Below are positions 34,544 through 43,246 of a stretch of 64,000 nucleotides of DNA, piece after piece (the stretch's first letter is position 1; every line of letters begins with the position of its first letter). The position numbers were made by a program, and so were the translations under genes. The notes under the pieces are model-generated. The model searched no databases, was not told the DNA's origin, and was given only the letters and a program-made list of their open reading frames with translations. This stretch comes from CAYJLB01 sp964370845 (GTDB taxonomy: Bacteria > Bacillota > Clostridia > Oscillospirales > Ruminococcaceae): positions 1 through 64,000 of the forward strand of contig CAYJLB010000006.1 in the NCBI GenBank assembly GCA_964370845.1, in the 5' to 3' direction.

Positions 34544-36997
34544 TTACAAAACATCTCCGTTAATATCAACAGAAATTGTTACATTTGCAAAATAATTGTT
34601 AAAAGATGTACTTATTAACAATTCTGAAATAAATTTCCTAAAATCTTTAGTATTTTTGCATTTTAGAATAATTCTATGTTTAAATTTATTGTTAATCCTC
34701 TCGTGAAGGCACTTTGAAGGGCCGAGCACACGAAGGGGAAAATCTATTTTTTCTTTATGAATTTTTTGCTTAATCAACGAATAAAATTCATTGGCAGCTC
34801 TCTCCACGCTATTTAATGTAGTGGCAGAAAAAATAATGACGCAAAGGTCGCAAAAAGGTGGATAAATCAACACTTTTCGCAACGCAATCTCCTCATTATA
34901 AAAGGAAATATAGTCTTGATTTGCTGCTAAATTTAGCACATAATGTTCTGGCACAAAGGTTTGCACAATGGCTAAACCTTCTTTTTCAGCTCGTCCACTT
35001 CGCCCTACAACTTGGGTAATTAATGAAAAAGTTCGCTCATAACTACGAAAATCTCCCATAAAAAGTGCCTTGTCGAGGGACAAAATTCCTACCAAAGTTA
35101 CATTAGGGAAATCCAATCCTTTAGCTATCATTTGAGTTCCAACCATTATATCATATTTCTGATTTTTGAATTGGTTAAAACTTTTTTCATAAGCATATCT
35201 TGAATAAGTTGTATCAGCGTCCATTCTAAGCACCCTTGCCTCGGGAAAAATCGCTGAAATTTCCTCCTCAAGCTTCTGAGTGCCAAGACCAGATGGTTTA
35301 ATTTTCTTAGAGCCACAAGAAGGACAACTTTTGTCCAGCTCTTTTTGATATGTGCAATAGTGACAAATTAACAAGTCATTTTGCTTGTGATATGTCAAAG
35401 GTATACTACAATTTGGACAAACCAAGGGCTTTCTACAATCAACACAACTTATATAAGTGTGAAAACCTCGTCTATTTAAAAGCAAAATCACCTGTTCTTT
35501 TTTTGCAATTTTATCTTTAATTTTATTGATTAATTCGCCGCTAAATGTGCCTGTAAAGCCATTTTCAGCTTCAATTTGCATATCCACAGTCAAGACTTTT
35601 GGTAACGGAGTACCAGAATATCTTTCAGTTAAATTAAATAACTTAAACCGCTCATTTTTAGCATAAAAATAAGTTTCAATGGAAGGTGTTGCGGACGCCA
35701 TTAAAAGCACGGATTTATGTTTTCCACAGCGAAAAATGGCAACATCTCGGGCGTGATAACGTGGCGAGCCCTCGGATTTATAGCTCCGCTCGCCCTCCTC
35801 GTCCATAATTATTAGCCCAATGTTCGAAAGTGGCGCAAAAATTGCACTTCGGGTGCCGATAACAATTTTCACTTCTCCGCTTTTTATCCTTTTGAACTCA
35901 TCAAGTCGCTGTCCAGCAGACAAATTACTGTGAATTACAGCCACAGTATCTCCAAAAATCCCCTTGAATTTTTCCACCATTTGAGGTGTCAAAGATATCT
36001 CAGGAACAAGCATTATAGCGGATTTTCCGCCATTTATGACATACTCAATTAGCTTGATAAACACAGAAGTTTTACCGCTTCCGGTCACTCCATGAAGAAC
36101 CGCTCCATGAGGTTTTTCGCTATCAATCAACTCTTTAATTCCAGCAAAAACTTCACTTTGCTTTTGTGATAATTCAATAGAATTAACGTCAATATTTTGC
36201 ACAATATCACTATTTGGCTTACGAAATACTTCCATTTCGTATTCAATCAAAACTTTTTTTTCAATCAATTTATTTACAACAACAGTTGTCACACCAGCAA
36301 GATAACAAAGTTCCTTTACAGATGCGGTTTCCCTGTCAGCCATTTTTTCAAGAGTAAGTTTCTGCTTTTCTGTAAGTTTAATTTCTTGGTTAAAATCAAT
36401 AAATTCATCATTCAATTTAACCATTCTTATGGTTTCATTGCCAACTTTAGTTTTGTAACTAGTATCAACAATTAACGCATTTTTTTCAAGCAAACCCTTG
36501 AAAATAGCGAATTGTGACTTTGTAAGGTTTGAAATTACTTGCTGTAACTTGTCCACTTTAACGTGTGAAAATTCATTAAATAATTTAGCATATTCACTAT
36601 TTAAAGTGTTTCCATCAAAATCAGGGTTTACCTTATACTTTTCATCAAAAGAAATCCCCATTCCAGTGGGAATTATCGCTTTTAACGCGTCAAAATATGT
36701 GCAAAAAGTGTTTTCTTTTAAATAGTATATCAATTCCAGCATTTCAGAATTTACACAAGGTTCTTTGTCTAAAACGTAAAAAATCTCCTTAATTTTGCTG
36801 TCAAATTCAGTTTTATTATATAACCTAGTAATTAATCCAACCCTTTTCTTATTCCCCTTACCAAAAGGGACTAAAACCCGCATGCCAACAGCTGTTGAGC
36901 TATGCAAATCCGCTGGAATATAGTAAGTATACTCCTTATCAAAACTATAAGAGGTGTTACTTAATGCAACTTTTGCCGCCAAAAAAACCTCGTGCAT
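34544..36997 (-). CDS. priA: Primosomal protein PriA, replication restart helicase
   Basis: A superfamily-2 helicase that reloads the replisome at stalled forks. 817 residues: an N-terminal DNA-binding domain (from YSFDKEYTYYIP), a winged-helix segment, Walker A in GVTGSGKTSVF, and a Walker B reading MDEEGERSYK where most PriA proteins have DEEH. Eight cysteines form the zinc region (CVDCRKPLVCPNC, CHYC, CPSC), followed by VGTQMIAKGLDFPNVTLVG and VVGRSGR. The ATG at 36997 follows AGAGGTG. coaBC, which often lies between rpoZ and priA, is missing here. Confidence 0.95.
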   Translation of the reverse strand: MHEVFLAAKVALSNTSYSFDKEYTYYIPADLHSSTAVGMRVLVPFGKGNKKRVGLITRLYNKTEFDSKIKEIFYVLDKEPCVNSEMLELIYYLKENTFCTYFDALKAIIPTGMGISFDEKYKVNPDFDGNTLNSEYAKLFNEFSHVKVDKLQQVISNLTKSQFAIFKGLLEKNALIVDTSYKTKVGNETIRMVKLNDEFIDFNQEIKLTEKQKLTLEKMADRETASVKELCYLAGVTTVVVNKLIEKKVLIEYEMEVFRKPNSDIVQNIDVNSIELSQKQSEVFAGIKELIDSEKPHGAVLHGVTGSGKTSVFIKLIEYVINGGKSAIMLVPEISLTPQMVEKFKGIFGDTVAVIHSNLSAGQRLDEFKRIKSGEVKIVIGTRSAIFAPLSNIGLIIMDEEGERSYKSEGSPRYHARDVAIFRCGKHKSVLLMASATPSIETYFYAKNERFKLFNLTERYSGTPLPKVLTVDMQIEAENGFTGTFSGELINKIKDKIAKKEQVILLLNRRGFHTYISCVDCRKPLVCPNCSIPLTYHKQNDLLICHYCTYQKELDKSCPSCGSKKIKPSGLGTQKLEEEISAIFPEARVLRMDADTTYSRYAYEKSFNQFKNQKYDIMVGTQMIAKGLDFPNVTLVGILSLDKALFMGDFRSYERTFSLITQVVGRSGRAEKEGLAIVQTFVPEHYVLNLAANQDYISFYNEEIALRKVLIYPPFCDLCVIIFSATTLNSVERAANEFYSLIKQKIHKEKIDFPLRVLGPSKCLHERINNKFKHRIILKCKNTKDFRKFISELLISTSFNNYFANVTISVDINGDVL

Positions 36998-37037
36998 TAA
37001 CTTCACCTCTTAAAAATAATATGAATTAGTTAAAAAA

Positions 37038-37238
37038 TTAAATTTCAACCTTAGGAACAATTTTGTACATACCGTCGTGGTATTCTTCCACAGCAGTTTT
37101 AACAGGTTTTTCCTCTAAAATTTCCTTTTTTTCTATCAATTCATCAGAAATTTCTCTCGCTCTTTTAGCGATTCCTACCACTAAAGAGTAGCAGCTCTCA
37201 TTTTCGTTTAATAATTGTGAAGCAGATGGTCTAAGCAT
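37038..37238 (-). CDS. rpoZ: RNA polymerase omega subunit
   Basis: A 66-residue subunit that helps assemble and stabilise beta-prime. LRPSASQLLNENESCYSLVV and VGIAKRAREISDEL fit the conserved N-terminal region of omega. AGAAAGGA precedes the ATG. It lies between gmk and priA, its usual position. Confidence 0.93.
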   Translation of the reverse strand: MLRPSASQLLNENESCYSLVVGIAKRAREISDELIEKKEILEEKPVKTAVEEYHDGMYKIVPKVEI

Positions 37239-37265
37239 TGTTTCAATCCTTTCTATAATAGGGTT

Positions 37266-37877
37266 TTAGCCCTGTAAAATATCTCTAATTTTATCGGAAA
37301 ACTTGTGAGATTTCAGCTTCGAAGCAGTGATAATCGCACTAAGGTCTTTGATTGCTTTGTCAACAGAATCGTTTATCATAACGTAATCGTAATAAACCGC
37401 GTCAGCGATTTCCTCACGGGCTTGAGCCAAACGGGCATCAACAATATCTTTTTTCTCAGTTCCACGCTTAACAAGGCGCTTTTCAAGCTCGCTCATAGAA
37501 GGCGGAAGAATGAAAATCATCACACAATCGGGCATAGCATCGTTTACAAGCTTCGCTCCGTGGGTTTCAATTTCCAAAATTACGTCAATTCCCTGAGCCA
37601 ATTTTTCCTCAACAACCTTGCGTGGAGTGCCATAATAATTGCCGCAATATTCAGCAAATTCAAGCATTCCACCCTCAGCAATAAGGGTTTCAAACTCATC
37701 TTTTGTATGGAAAAAATAATTTACACCGTCACGTTCACCTTCTCGAGGAGCCCTCGTTGTAGCGGACACCGAGTAGTGAATTTTCGGATTATTTTTAATA
37801 ACTTCTTGGATTACAGTGCCTTTTCCGCAACCAGATGGCGCAGAAATCACAAATAATTTACCTTTACTCAATTTCAT
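37266..37877 (-). CDS. gmk: Guanylate kinase
   Basis: Converts GMP to GDP with ATP. 203 residues with P-loop ISAPSGCGKGTV, the GMP-binding SATTRAPREGERDGVNYFF and the lid/REEI region. The open frame runs 38 codons further up through remA in another frame. The true start is one of two tandem ATGs at 37880/37877 behind AGGAGG, overlapping the remA stop by 14 bases, so translation is coupled to remA. Confidence 0.95.
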   Translation of the reverse strand: MKLSKGKLFVISAPSGCGKGTVIQEVIKNNPKIHYSVSATTRAPREGERDGVNYFFHTKDEFETLIAEGGMLEFAEYCGNYYGTPRKVVEEKLAQGIDVILEIETHGAKLVNDAMPDCVMIFILPPSMSELEKRLVKRGTEKKDIVDARLAQAREEIADAVYYDYVMINDSVDKAIKDLSAIITASKLKSHKFSDKIRDILQG

Positions 37878-38115
37878 CATCCTCCTGTTTAATTCTGCCA
37901 GAAACGGTGTCGGGAGTGAGGGCAGAAAGCACCACATGACCGCTGTCCATAACAACAACAGCCCTAGTTTTTCGCCCATAAGTCGCATCAATTAGCAAGC
38001 CTTTTTCCCGTGACTCCTGAATAATTCGCTTAATAGGAGCAGATTCGGGGCTAATAATCGAAACTAACCTCAATGAAGATACAACGTTACCAAAACCTAT
38101 ATTAATAAGTTGCAC
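37864..38115 (-). CDS. remA: RemA/DUF370 regulatory protein
   Basis: An 83-residue DNA-binding protein; in B. subtilis RemA activates matrix and osmoprotection genes. VQLINIGFGNVVSS and the Arg-containing ISPESAPIKRIIQ, then IDATYGRKTRAVVVMDSGHVVLS, match the family closely. The GTG at 38115 behind AAAGGCGG is chosen because it begins at the conserved residues; the longer frame adds 12 unlikely ones. It lies between yicC and gmk as in Bacillus. Confidence 0.92.
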   Translation of the reverse strand: MQLINIGFGNVVSSLRLVSIISPESAPIKRIIQESREKGLLIDATYGRKTRAVVVMDSGHVVLSALTPDTVSGRIKQEDDEIE

Positions 38116-38164
38116 AAAAACACCGCCTTTAAAACATGTATATTTGAACAAAAATGCCGAAATT

Positions 38165-39043
38165 TTATTCGATATTTTGTATTTGTTCTCTAATTTTCTC
38201 TAATTCAGATTTTAAGTCAACAACAATTTTTGTAACCTCAATATCTTGAATTTTCGAGCCAATTGTATTAATTTCACGATTAATTTCTTGCACCAAAAAG
38301 TCCAACTTTCGACCCACTGGTTCATCAAGGGAAATCAGCTCCCTAAACTGCCCAATATGGCTTTTCAATCGCACAGTTTCCTCATCAACAGCAGTTTTTT
38401 CAGAGAAAACAGCAGCTTCAAACAAAATCCTTTGTTCCTCAACATTTTTGTCATCTAAAATGTCTTTTAAACGCGTGAACAAGCGAGTTTTGTACTTTTC
38501 AGTAAGCACATCTGACTGTGATTCAATGAAGGAATTTTTCTCCTCAATGAAAGAAATTCGGTTGTTAAAATCCTCAAGCATACGTTCGCCCTCACTAGCT
38601 CGCATCTCCACAAACTTAGTAACAGCGCCATCTGCGACGATTTTCACATCTGCCCAAACAACTTCCTCGTCCTCAATTTTTCTCTTTACAGAAAAAACAT
38701 CAGGAAGCCTAGAAATTTTTGAAATTGACAAATCTTTTTTTAGTTTCAAAGTCTTATTCGCCTCGGTCAAAGCCTCAATATAACTGCTTACAACGGGCAA
38801 ATTAACTTCAATTTTGTCAGAAACTTCATCAAAATTGAAAAAGGAAACAAAGACCTCAACCTTTCCCCTTCCAACCTTGGAACTTATATATTTTTTCAAT
38901 TTTTCCTCTAAATAACCATATCCTCTTGGTAATTTCGCCGAAAAATCGAAATATCTATGGTTAACAGACTTAATTTCAACAAGAACATCGCGCCCATTAA
39001 GATGAGAAATATTTCTGCCATAACCAGTCATACTTTTAATCAT
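38165..39043 (-). CDS. yicC: YicC-family endoribonuclease
   Basis: A 292-residue protein of the YicC/YloC family, described as an endoribonuclease involved in RNA turnover. MIKSMTGYGR at the N-terminus and LVEIKSVNHRYFDFSAKLPR are signature segments. The C-terminal DUF1732 region has LDFLVQEINREINTIGSKIQD. GAAAGG precedes the ATG. It is the first gene after a strong promoter, heading the long minus-strand cluster to spoVM. Confidence 0.92.
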   Translation of the reverse strand: MIKSMTGYGRNISHLNGRDVLVEIKSVNHRYFDFSAKLPRGYGYLEEKLKKYISSKVGRGKVEVFVSFFNFDEVSDKIEVNLPVVSSYIEALTEANKTLKLKKDLSISKISRLPDVFSVKRKIEDEEVVWADVKIVADGAVTKFVEMRASEGERMLEDFNNRISFIEEKNSFIESQSDVLTEKYKTRLFTRLKDILDDKNVEEQRILFEAAVFSEKTAVDEETVRLKSHIGQFRELISLDEPVGRKLDFLVQEINREINTIGSKIQDIEVTKIVVDLKSELEKIREQIQNIE

Positions 39044-39093
39044 ACAAAACCTTTCCTTATGCTACAAATATATTTTTTTTGAATATTTAGATA

Positions 39094-39122
39094 ATTATAG
39101 CATTTTTTCAGCAAAAAAGCAA
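39094..39122 (-). promoter_or_regulatory. Promoter of the yicC-to-spoVM cluster
   Basis: On the minus strand TTGCTT (39117-39122) and TATAAT (39094-39099) are 17 bases apart. Gaps between genes down to 25844 are short and I saw no convincing internal terminator, so this may drive the whole 13-kb cluster, with internal promoters possible. Confidence 0.75.
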
Positions 39123-39159
39123 GAGTATTTTCCACTTTTTTACTTAAAGGCAAAACCGT

Positions 39160-39756
39160 TTAGATTTTAATGACTAAAGCTTCACAAAAGATGAAAATTC
39201 CTAAGAATAATTCTAGAATTATGAATTTAATAGTAAATTCTTTTATATAATTAACAAAAAATTTGTATTTTTTCTCAAGAAATATAGTGGAGTAAATTCT
39301 AAATGACAGCGACAAACTCCACTTTGTAATTAAAATTATTGAAACAGATGTAACAACTACAGCTGGGAGCAATGACCAAACCGAAATTCCATCTTCCATT
39401 GAAATAGCCATAAACCCGCCTAATGAAAAGCCTTTTATCAAAGGTAAAAAAAGTAAAACTGGCTGAGAAATAGGGGAAAATCCAAGTAAAAATGCTACTA
39501 AAATCAAAATTGAACGCTTAAAAAAAGTAGTAAAAATATCTTTTGTACTTGGCAATACATCTGAAGAAAAATTAGTTAAAATAATATTTTCATTAACTAA
39601 AAATTCATTTTTAAGCAAAATCCCAAAGATACCTCCAACAATTATAACAATTGCAAGCAGTGCATATGGCTTAAAATGTGTGTCAAAATCCTTAAAAGTT
39701 CTCTGTTTACCCGTCAAATTTCCACTTAAATGCTGACTAACAATAATTTTGTTCAT
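39160..39756 (-). CDS. SpoIIM-like membrane protein
   Basis: A 198-residue protein with about five membrane segments (first at 32-50; others near 83-100, 103-122, 128-150 and 175-197) and a short cytoplasmic N-terminus. Its length and the GFSPISQPVLLFLPLIKGFSLGGF segment resemble stage II sporulation protein M, part of the DMP complex that remodels peptidoglycan during engulfment. The match is by fold and pattern only, so spoIIM itself is not claimed. It lies upstream of yicC on the same strand, without a recognised ribosome binding site of great strength. Confidence 0.6.
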   Translation of the reverse strand: MNKIIVSQHLSGNLTGKQRTFKDFDTHFKPYALLAIVIIVGGIFGILLKNEFLVNENIILTNFSSDVLPSTKDIFTTFFKRSILILVAFLLGFSPISQPVLLFLPLIKGFSLGGFMAISMEDGISVWSLLPAVVVTSVSIILITKWSLSLSFRIYSTIFLEKKYKFFVNYIKEFTIKFIILELFLGIFIFCEALVIKI

Positions 39757-39842
39757 AAAAATCCTCCATTTTCTCTATACTATTAAAATGCAAACCATTT
39801 ATTCACTCTATGATAAAAAGTTTTGATTTATGAAAAAAACAC

Positions 39843-39871
39843 TTGCATTTTTCGGCGAAATGTGTTATACT
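39843..39871 (+). promoter_or_regulatory. Promoter of secG
   Basis: TTGCAT (39843-39848) and TATACT (39866-39871) are 17 bases apart, about 115 bases before secG. The -35 region is very like that of the small secreted protein gene at 54653. Confidence 0.75.
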
Positions 39872-39984
39872 ATTTAAGATTTCAAAAATATGAAGTTATG
39901 TATATCCAATTTGCACAATTTTTATATAAAATTATTGCAAATTTAACCATTTTATCCAACTTCGGAAAGGTATAGGTATTTTAA

Positions 39985-40239
39985 ATGAGTGTAATTCAAA
40001 TTGTTGCAGGTGCACTTTTGTTGCTAGCTTGCATTTTCATCGTTTTAGTTGTCTTGGTTCAAGAGCCTAAAGACCCTGGAATGACTTCAGCAATTTCTGG
40101 TGGTTCAAATGACTCTTTCTACAACAAAAATACTGGTAGAACTAGAGAAGCTCAATTAAATCGTCTAGCAAAAGTTTCTGCGATTTTGTTTTTCGTTGTA
40201 ACTCTTGCAGTAAACGTTTTTGCAGCTTACACAATCTAG
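39985..40239 (+). CDS. secG: Protein translocase subunit SecG
   Basis: A small partner of SecYE in the export channel. 84 residues with two membrane helices (about 5-24 and 62-82) and the conserved loop VLVQEPKDPGMTSAISGGS between them. It precedes rnr, as in many Firmicutes. GGTATTTTAAATG is a modest start region, with GGAAAGG somewhat further up. Confidence 0.93.
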   Translation: MSVIQIVAGALLLLACIFIVLVVLVQEPKDPGMTSAISGGSNDSFYNKNTGRTREAQLNRLAKVSAILFFVVTLAVNVFAAYTI

Positions 40240-40248
40240 GTTTTATAC

Positions 40249-40283
40249 TTATGCCCTACGTTTTGCGTGGGGTATTTTTATTT
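40249..40283 (+). terminator. Intrinsic terminator of secG
   Basis: The stem ATGCCCTACG / CGTGGGGTAT with two G-U pairs and a short TTTTG loop is followed by TTTTTATTT. Confidence 0.7.
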
Positions 40284-40331
40284 ATTCTTTTAAAGTAATT
40301 TGGTTATTTATCATAAATTTTAACATATATT

Positions 40332-40353
40332 TTGTACAATACGACTTGTACAA
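40332..40353. repeat. Twin TTGTACAA palindromes upstream of rnr
   Basis: Two identical 8-bp palindromes (40332-40339 and 40346-40353) are 14 bases apart, 53 bases before the rnr start. The layout is that of an operator or a promoter element, but no regulator is known to me for it. Confidence 0.4.
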
Positions 40354-40405
40354 TTGTAATAGTTTGAATTAAATTTTCAAACTAGCGGAAAGGGATGACA
40401 ATTTT

Positions 40406-42508
40406 ATGTCAAAAAGCTATAGAGAGCAAATTTTGCTACAAATCAAAAAAAATAGGGGTCAACCGATCCCCTTTAAAAAACTAATTAGACAGTGTAAAGT
40501 GCCGAAAAATAATACTAAATTGTTTGCAGATTTAGTCGAAAAAATGAAAGCCAATGGAATTATTTTTGAGGACAAAACTGGCTTCACACTTGCTTCTCAA
40601 GTAGGCGGAAAGAAAGCAATTATCACTCGATTGAACAAAACTTTTGGCTTTGCAAAACTTGTTGATGAGGACATGGAATTTTTTATTCCAGGGAAGTTTA
40701 TGAAGGGTGCAATGCCAGGCGACACAGTAATTATCCGCCAAATTAAGGGCAGAGGCGAACGTCCTGAAGCTGAAGTTATGACAATTTCTTCTGTCAATTT
40801 CACAAATTTCACAGGAACAATCGCCTTAAACTACGGTTATTTCGTCTTAATTCCTGACAGAATGCCGCAGTATGAACTAGAAATCACAAATCCTTTGGAC
40901 TTTGATCTAAAAGAGGGCGACAAGGTAATCGCAGAAATTGACAGCCGAGGAAAAAGGCACTCTGACCATACTTGCTTTATCGTTTCAAATCTTGGCGACT
41001 CCACACAAGCTTCGGTTTGCGCAAAAGCTATCGTTGAATTGAGTGGTGCAAGCGTGATTTTTCCAGATGAAGTTCTGGCAGAAGCTGCGGAGGTTTCAGA
41101 TTACTCTGCAATTCAAAATGAAGCGAAAAACCGCCTAGACTTGCGACATTTGGACATTTTTACCATTGATGGTGCTGCAACGAAAGACATTGACGATGCT
41201 GTTCATTTAATTTATGAAAACGGTGTTTATCACCTTGGAGTGCACATTGCCGACGTTTCCTTTTACGTTAAAGGAAAATCTAATTTAGACAACGAAGCAC
41301 TAGAACGTGGAACGAGCATTTATTACGCAAATAAAGTTGTGCCTATGCTCCCAAAAGAGCTTTCTAACGGCATATGTTCTTTGAACGAAAAAGAGGATAG
41401 ACTTGCATTTTCAGCTTTAATGACAATTAGCGAAGATGGAGATTTATTAGACTTTGAATTTAAAAAAACTGTTATTAATTCACGAGTAAAAGGTGTTTAT
41501 TCAGAATTGAACAGTATTCTCAAGGGCGATAAAGATGAAATTTTAGCCAATAAATATTGCAAAGTATTAGATCAAATTTTCTTAATGGAAAAATTAGCTT
41601 TAGTTCTAGACAAGAAAAAAACTTCTCGCGGTGCACCTCAACTCGAAACTGTTGAGAGCAAATTAGTCCTTGATGAAAACGATTACTGTATCGATGTAAT
41701 GCCCTATGCTAGAGGGTTTTCAGAAGAAATTATAGAGAATTTTATGTTGTTAGCCAATGAGTCAGCAGCAAAATTTGCTATGAAACACGAATTGCCTTTT
41801 GTTTACAGAGTTCACGAAAATCCATCTCCAACCAAGATTGCAGAAACTAGTGAAATTCTACGAAAATTGGGAGTTAATTTTGTTAAAAGTGACAAGGTAA
41901 GTCCAACACAATTAGCAGAAATTTTGAATAAAACCAAGGGAACGGACATTGCTTTGGTGGTAAACAACCTAGTACTTCGCTCGATGGCAAAAGCGAAATA
42001 TTCACCCGAACCACTAGGTCATTTCGGGCTAGTTTTAGCAGATTATGCTCACTTTACATCCCCTATTAGACGTTACCCTGACCTTGCAATTCATCGAATT
42101 TTGACAGATTTCGTCACTGGAACTTCTACCAAAAAAATCAGTTCGATATACAATAAATTTGTTTATAACGCCTCACAAAAAAGCAGTGAAGCTGAACTTA
42201 CAGCAATGAGAATTGAGCGAGAATGTATGGATTGCTATAAAGCTGAATTTATGAAACAACATATCGGCGAAGAATTTGAGGGCAAGATAATTTCAGTTAC
42301 TCCAAACGGTTTTTTTGTAACATTACAGAATTCATGTGACGGTTTTGTACCAATTAGCGAGCTTACCGACGGAGAATATCAACTTGAAGAAGCAATCTCA
42401 ATCAAGCGAACTACAGGAGGAAAAGCTTTCAGAATTGGCGACAAAGTTAAAATTCGTGTTGCAAAAGTTAATGTAAACAGTGGTAAAATTGATTTTTCTT
42501 TATGTTAA
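40406..42508 (+). CDS. rnr: Ribonuclease R
   Basis: A processive 3'-5' exoribonuclease that degrades structured RNA and takes part in trans-translation quality control. 700 residues: an N-terminal winged helix and cold-shock domains, the RNB catalytic domain with TIDGAATKDIDDAVHL (the Asp residues bind metal), DYAHFTSPIRRYPDLAIHR, and a C-terminal S1 domain (EGKIISVTPNGFFVTL). GGAAAGGGATG precedes the ATG. smpB, often next to rnr, is not here; instead a phage-derived module lies behind it on the opposite strand. Confidence 0.96.
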   Translation: MSKSYREQILLQIKKNRGQPIPFKKLIRQCKVPKNNTKLFADLVEKMKANGIIFEDKTGFTLASQVGGKKAIITRLNKTFGFAKLVDEDMEFFIPGKFMKGAMPGDTVIIRQIKGRGERPEAEVMTISSVNFTNFTGTIALNYGYFVLIPDRMPQYELEITNPLDFDLKEGDKVIAEIDSRGKRHSDHTCFIVSNLGDSTQASVCAKAIVELSGASVIFPDEVLAEAAEVSDYSAIQNEAKNRLDLRHLDIFTIDGAATKDIDDAVHLIYENGVYHLGVHIADVSFYVKGKSNLDNEALERGTSIYYANKVVPMLPKELSNGICSLNEKEDRLAFSALMTISEDGDLLDFEFKKTVINSRVKGVYSELNSILKGDKDEILANKYCKVLDQIFLMEKLALVLDKKKTSRGAPQLETVESKLVLDENDYCIDVMPYARGFSEEIIENFMLLANESAAKFAMKHELPFVYRVHENPSPTKIAETSEILRKLGVNFVKSDKVSPTQLAEILNKTKGTDIALVVNNLVLRSMAKAKYSPEPLGHFGLVLADYAHFTSPIRRYPDLAIHRILTDFVTGTSTKKISSIYNKFVYNASQKSSEAELTAMRIERECMDCYKAEFMKQHIGEEFEGKIISVTPNGFFVTLQNSCDGFVPISELTDGEYQLEEAISIKRTTGGKAFRIGDKVKIRVAKVNVNSGKIDFSLC

Positions 42509-42539
42509 ATTATATTTTTTATTAAAAATTAATTCAAAA

Positions 42540-42833
42540 TTATTTTTCAGTTAAACTGTCAATCCTTCTGTGTGCTTGTTTTGCACTTTCTTCGACTTTG
42601 ATAATTCTTTCACGATTTTCTTTTATGTCAGATTTTATCCCCGTCATTTCCGTTTTAATTTCAACAATTCCAATATTAATCGACTCCAATCGCACCAATA
42701 AAGTTGTGATTGAAGCCGAATCTTCTCTAGTATCAATGTGCCTGTTGCGGTTTAGACTTGACAGGCCTGTGTAAGCGGCAAGCAAGAGCGAAATCGCAGA
42801 AATAATTAACGCCAAAATTGTAGCAAAATCCAT
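42540..42833 (-). CDS. XhlA-like phage lysis-associated membrane protein
   Basis: A 97-residue protein with one N-terminal membrane helix (about 3-25) and a long C-terminal coiled coil (KVEESAKQAHRRIDSL). Size and layout recall XhlA, which works with holin and lysozyme in PBSX-type lysis cassettes, although XhlA itself has the helix at the other end. It is the last gene of the phage module, after the holin and the lysozyme. The assignment rests on position and shape. Confidence 0.5.
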   Translation of the reverse strand: MDFATILALIISAISLLLAAYTGLSSLNRNRHIDTREDSASITTLLVRLESINIGIVEIKTEMTGIKSDIKENRERIIKVEESAKQAHRRIDSLTEK

Positions 42834-42854
42834 ATTTTATTCATTCCTTTTTGT

Positions 42855-43184
42855 TTAATTTGACGAAATTACACCGTCACTCATTTGCTTCCAAGCAGCT
42901 TCTAGAGCAGCTCTAAGGTCATCTTCGCTAAATTCTAAGCCTAATTCCTCAGCTTTTCTACGCAAATCTTCCAGAACTTTTTCCCTTTTAACAAGTCCCA
43001 TTTCGCTGCCAGAAATCATAACTTCAGCTGCATTTACAAAGACAACTGCCCATTCTACAAGGATATTCCAGTTTTCACTGCCAGTTTTCGACTTTAAAAA
43101 TGGGATTAAATATCGCATAATAACAGCGCTCAAAACTCCAATTAGAGCTACAATTAGCTCAGTAATATCAATATTTTCAAACAT
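42855..43184 (-). CDS. Phage holin, LLH type
   Basis: A 109-residue protein with an N-terminal membrane helix (about 8-28), a second amphipathic or membrane stretch and a charged C-terminus (VKREKVLEDLRRKAEELGL). It fits the LLH holin family of Firmicute phages and lies next to the endolysin gene. Holins form pores that release the lysin. GAGGTGA precedes the ATG. Confidence 0.75.
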   Translation of the reverse strand: MFENIDITELIVALIGVLSAVIMRYLIPFLKSKTGSENWNILVEWAVVFVNAAEVMISGSEMGLVKREKVLEDLRRKAEELGLEFSEDDLRAALEAAWKQMSDGVISSN

Positions 43185-43208
43185 TTTATCACCTCATATT
43201 TTAAATTT

Positions 43209-43246
43209 GCAATTGACTACCCGAAAAGGATAGTCAATTGCTTTTT
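43209..43246 (+). terminator. Strong hairpin with T run on the plus strand, between holin and lysozyme genes
   Basis: The perfect 11-bp stem GCAATTGACTA / TAGTCAATTGC has an 11-base loop, and T5 follows only on the plus strand. It is oriented against antisense transcription coming from rnr rather than against the phage genes. The hairpin may also stabilise lysis mRNA on the minus strand. Confidence 0.65.

Noticed and set aside
37878..37991. N-terminal extension of guanylate kinase
   Set aside because: The extra 38 residues read through remA in another phase; the conserved enzyme begins at the ATGs behind AGGAGG.
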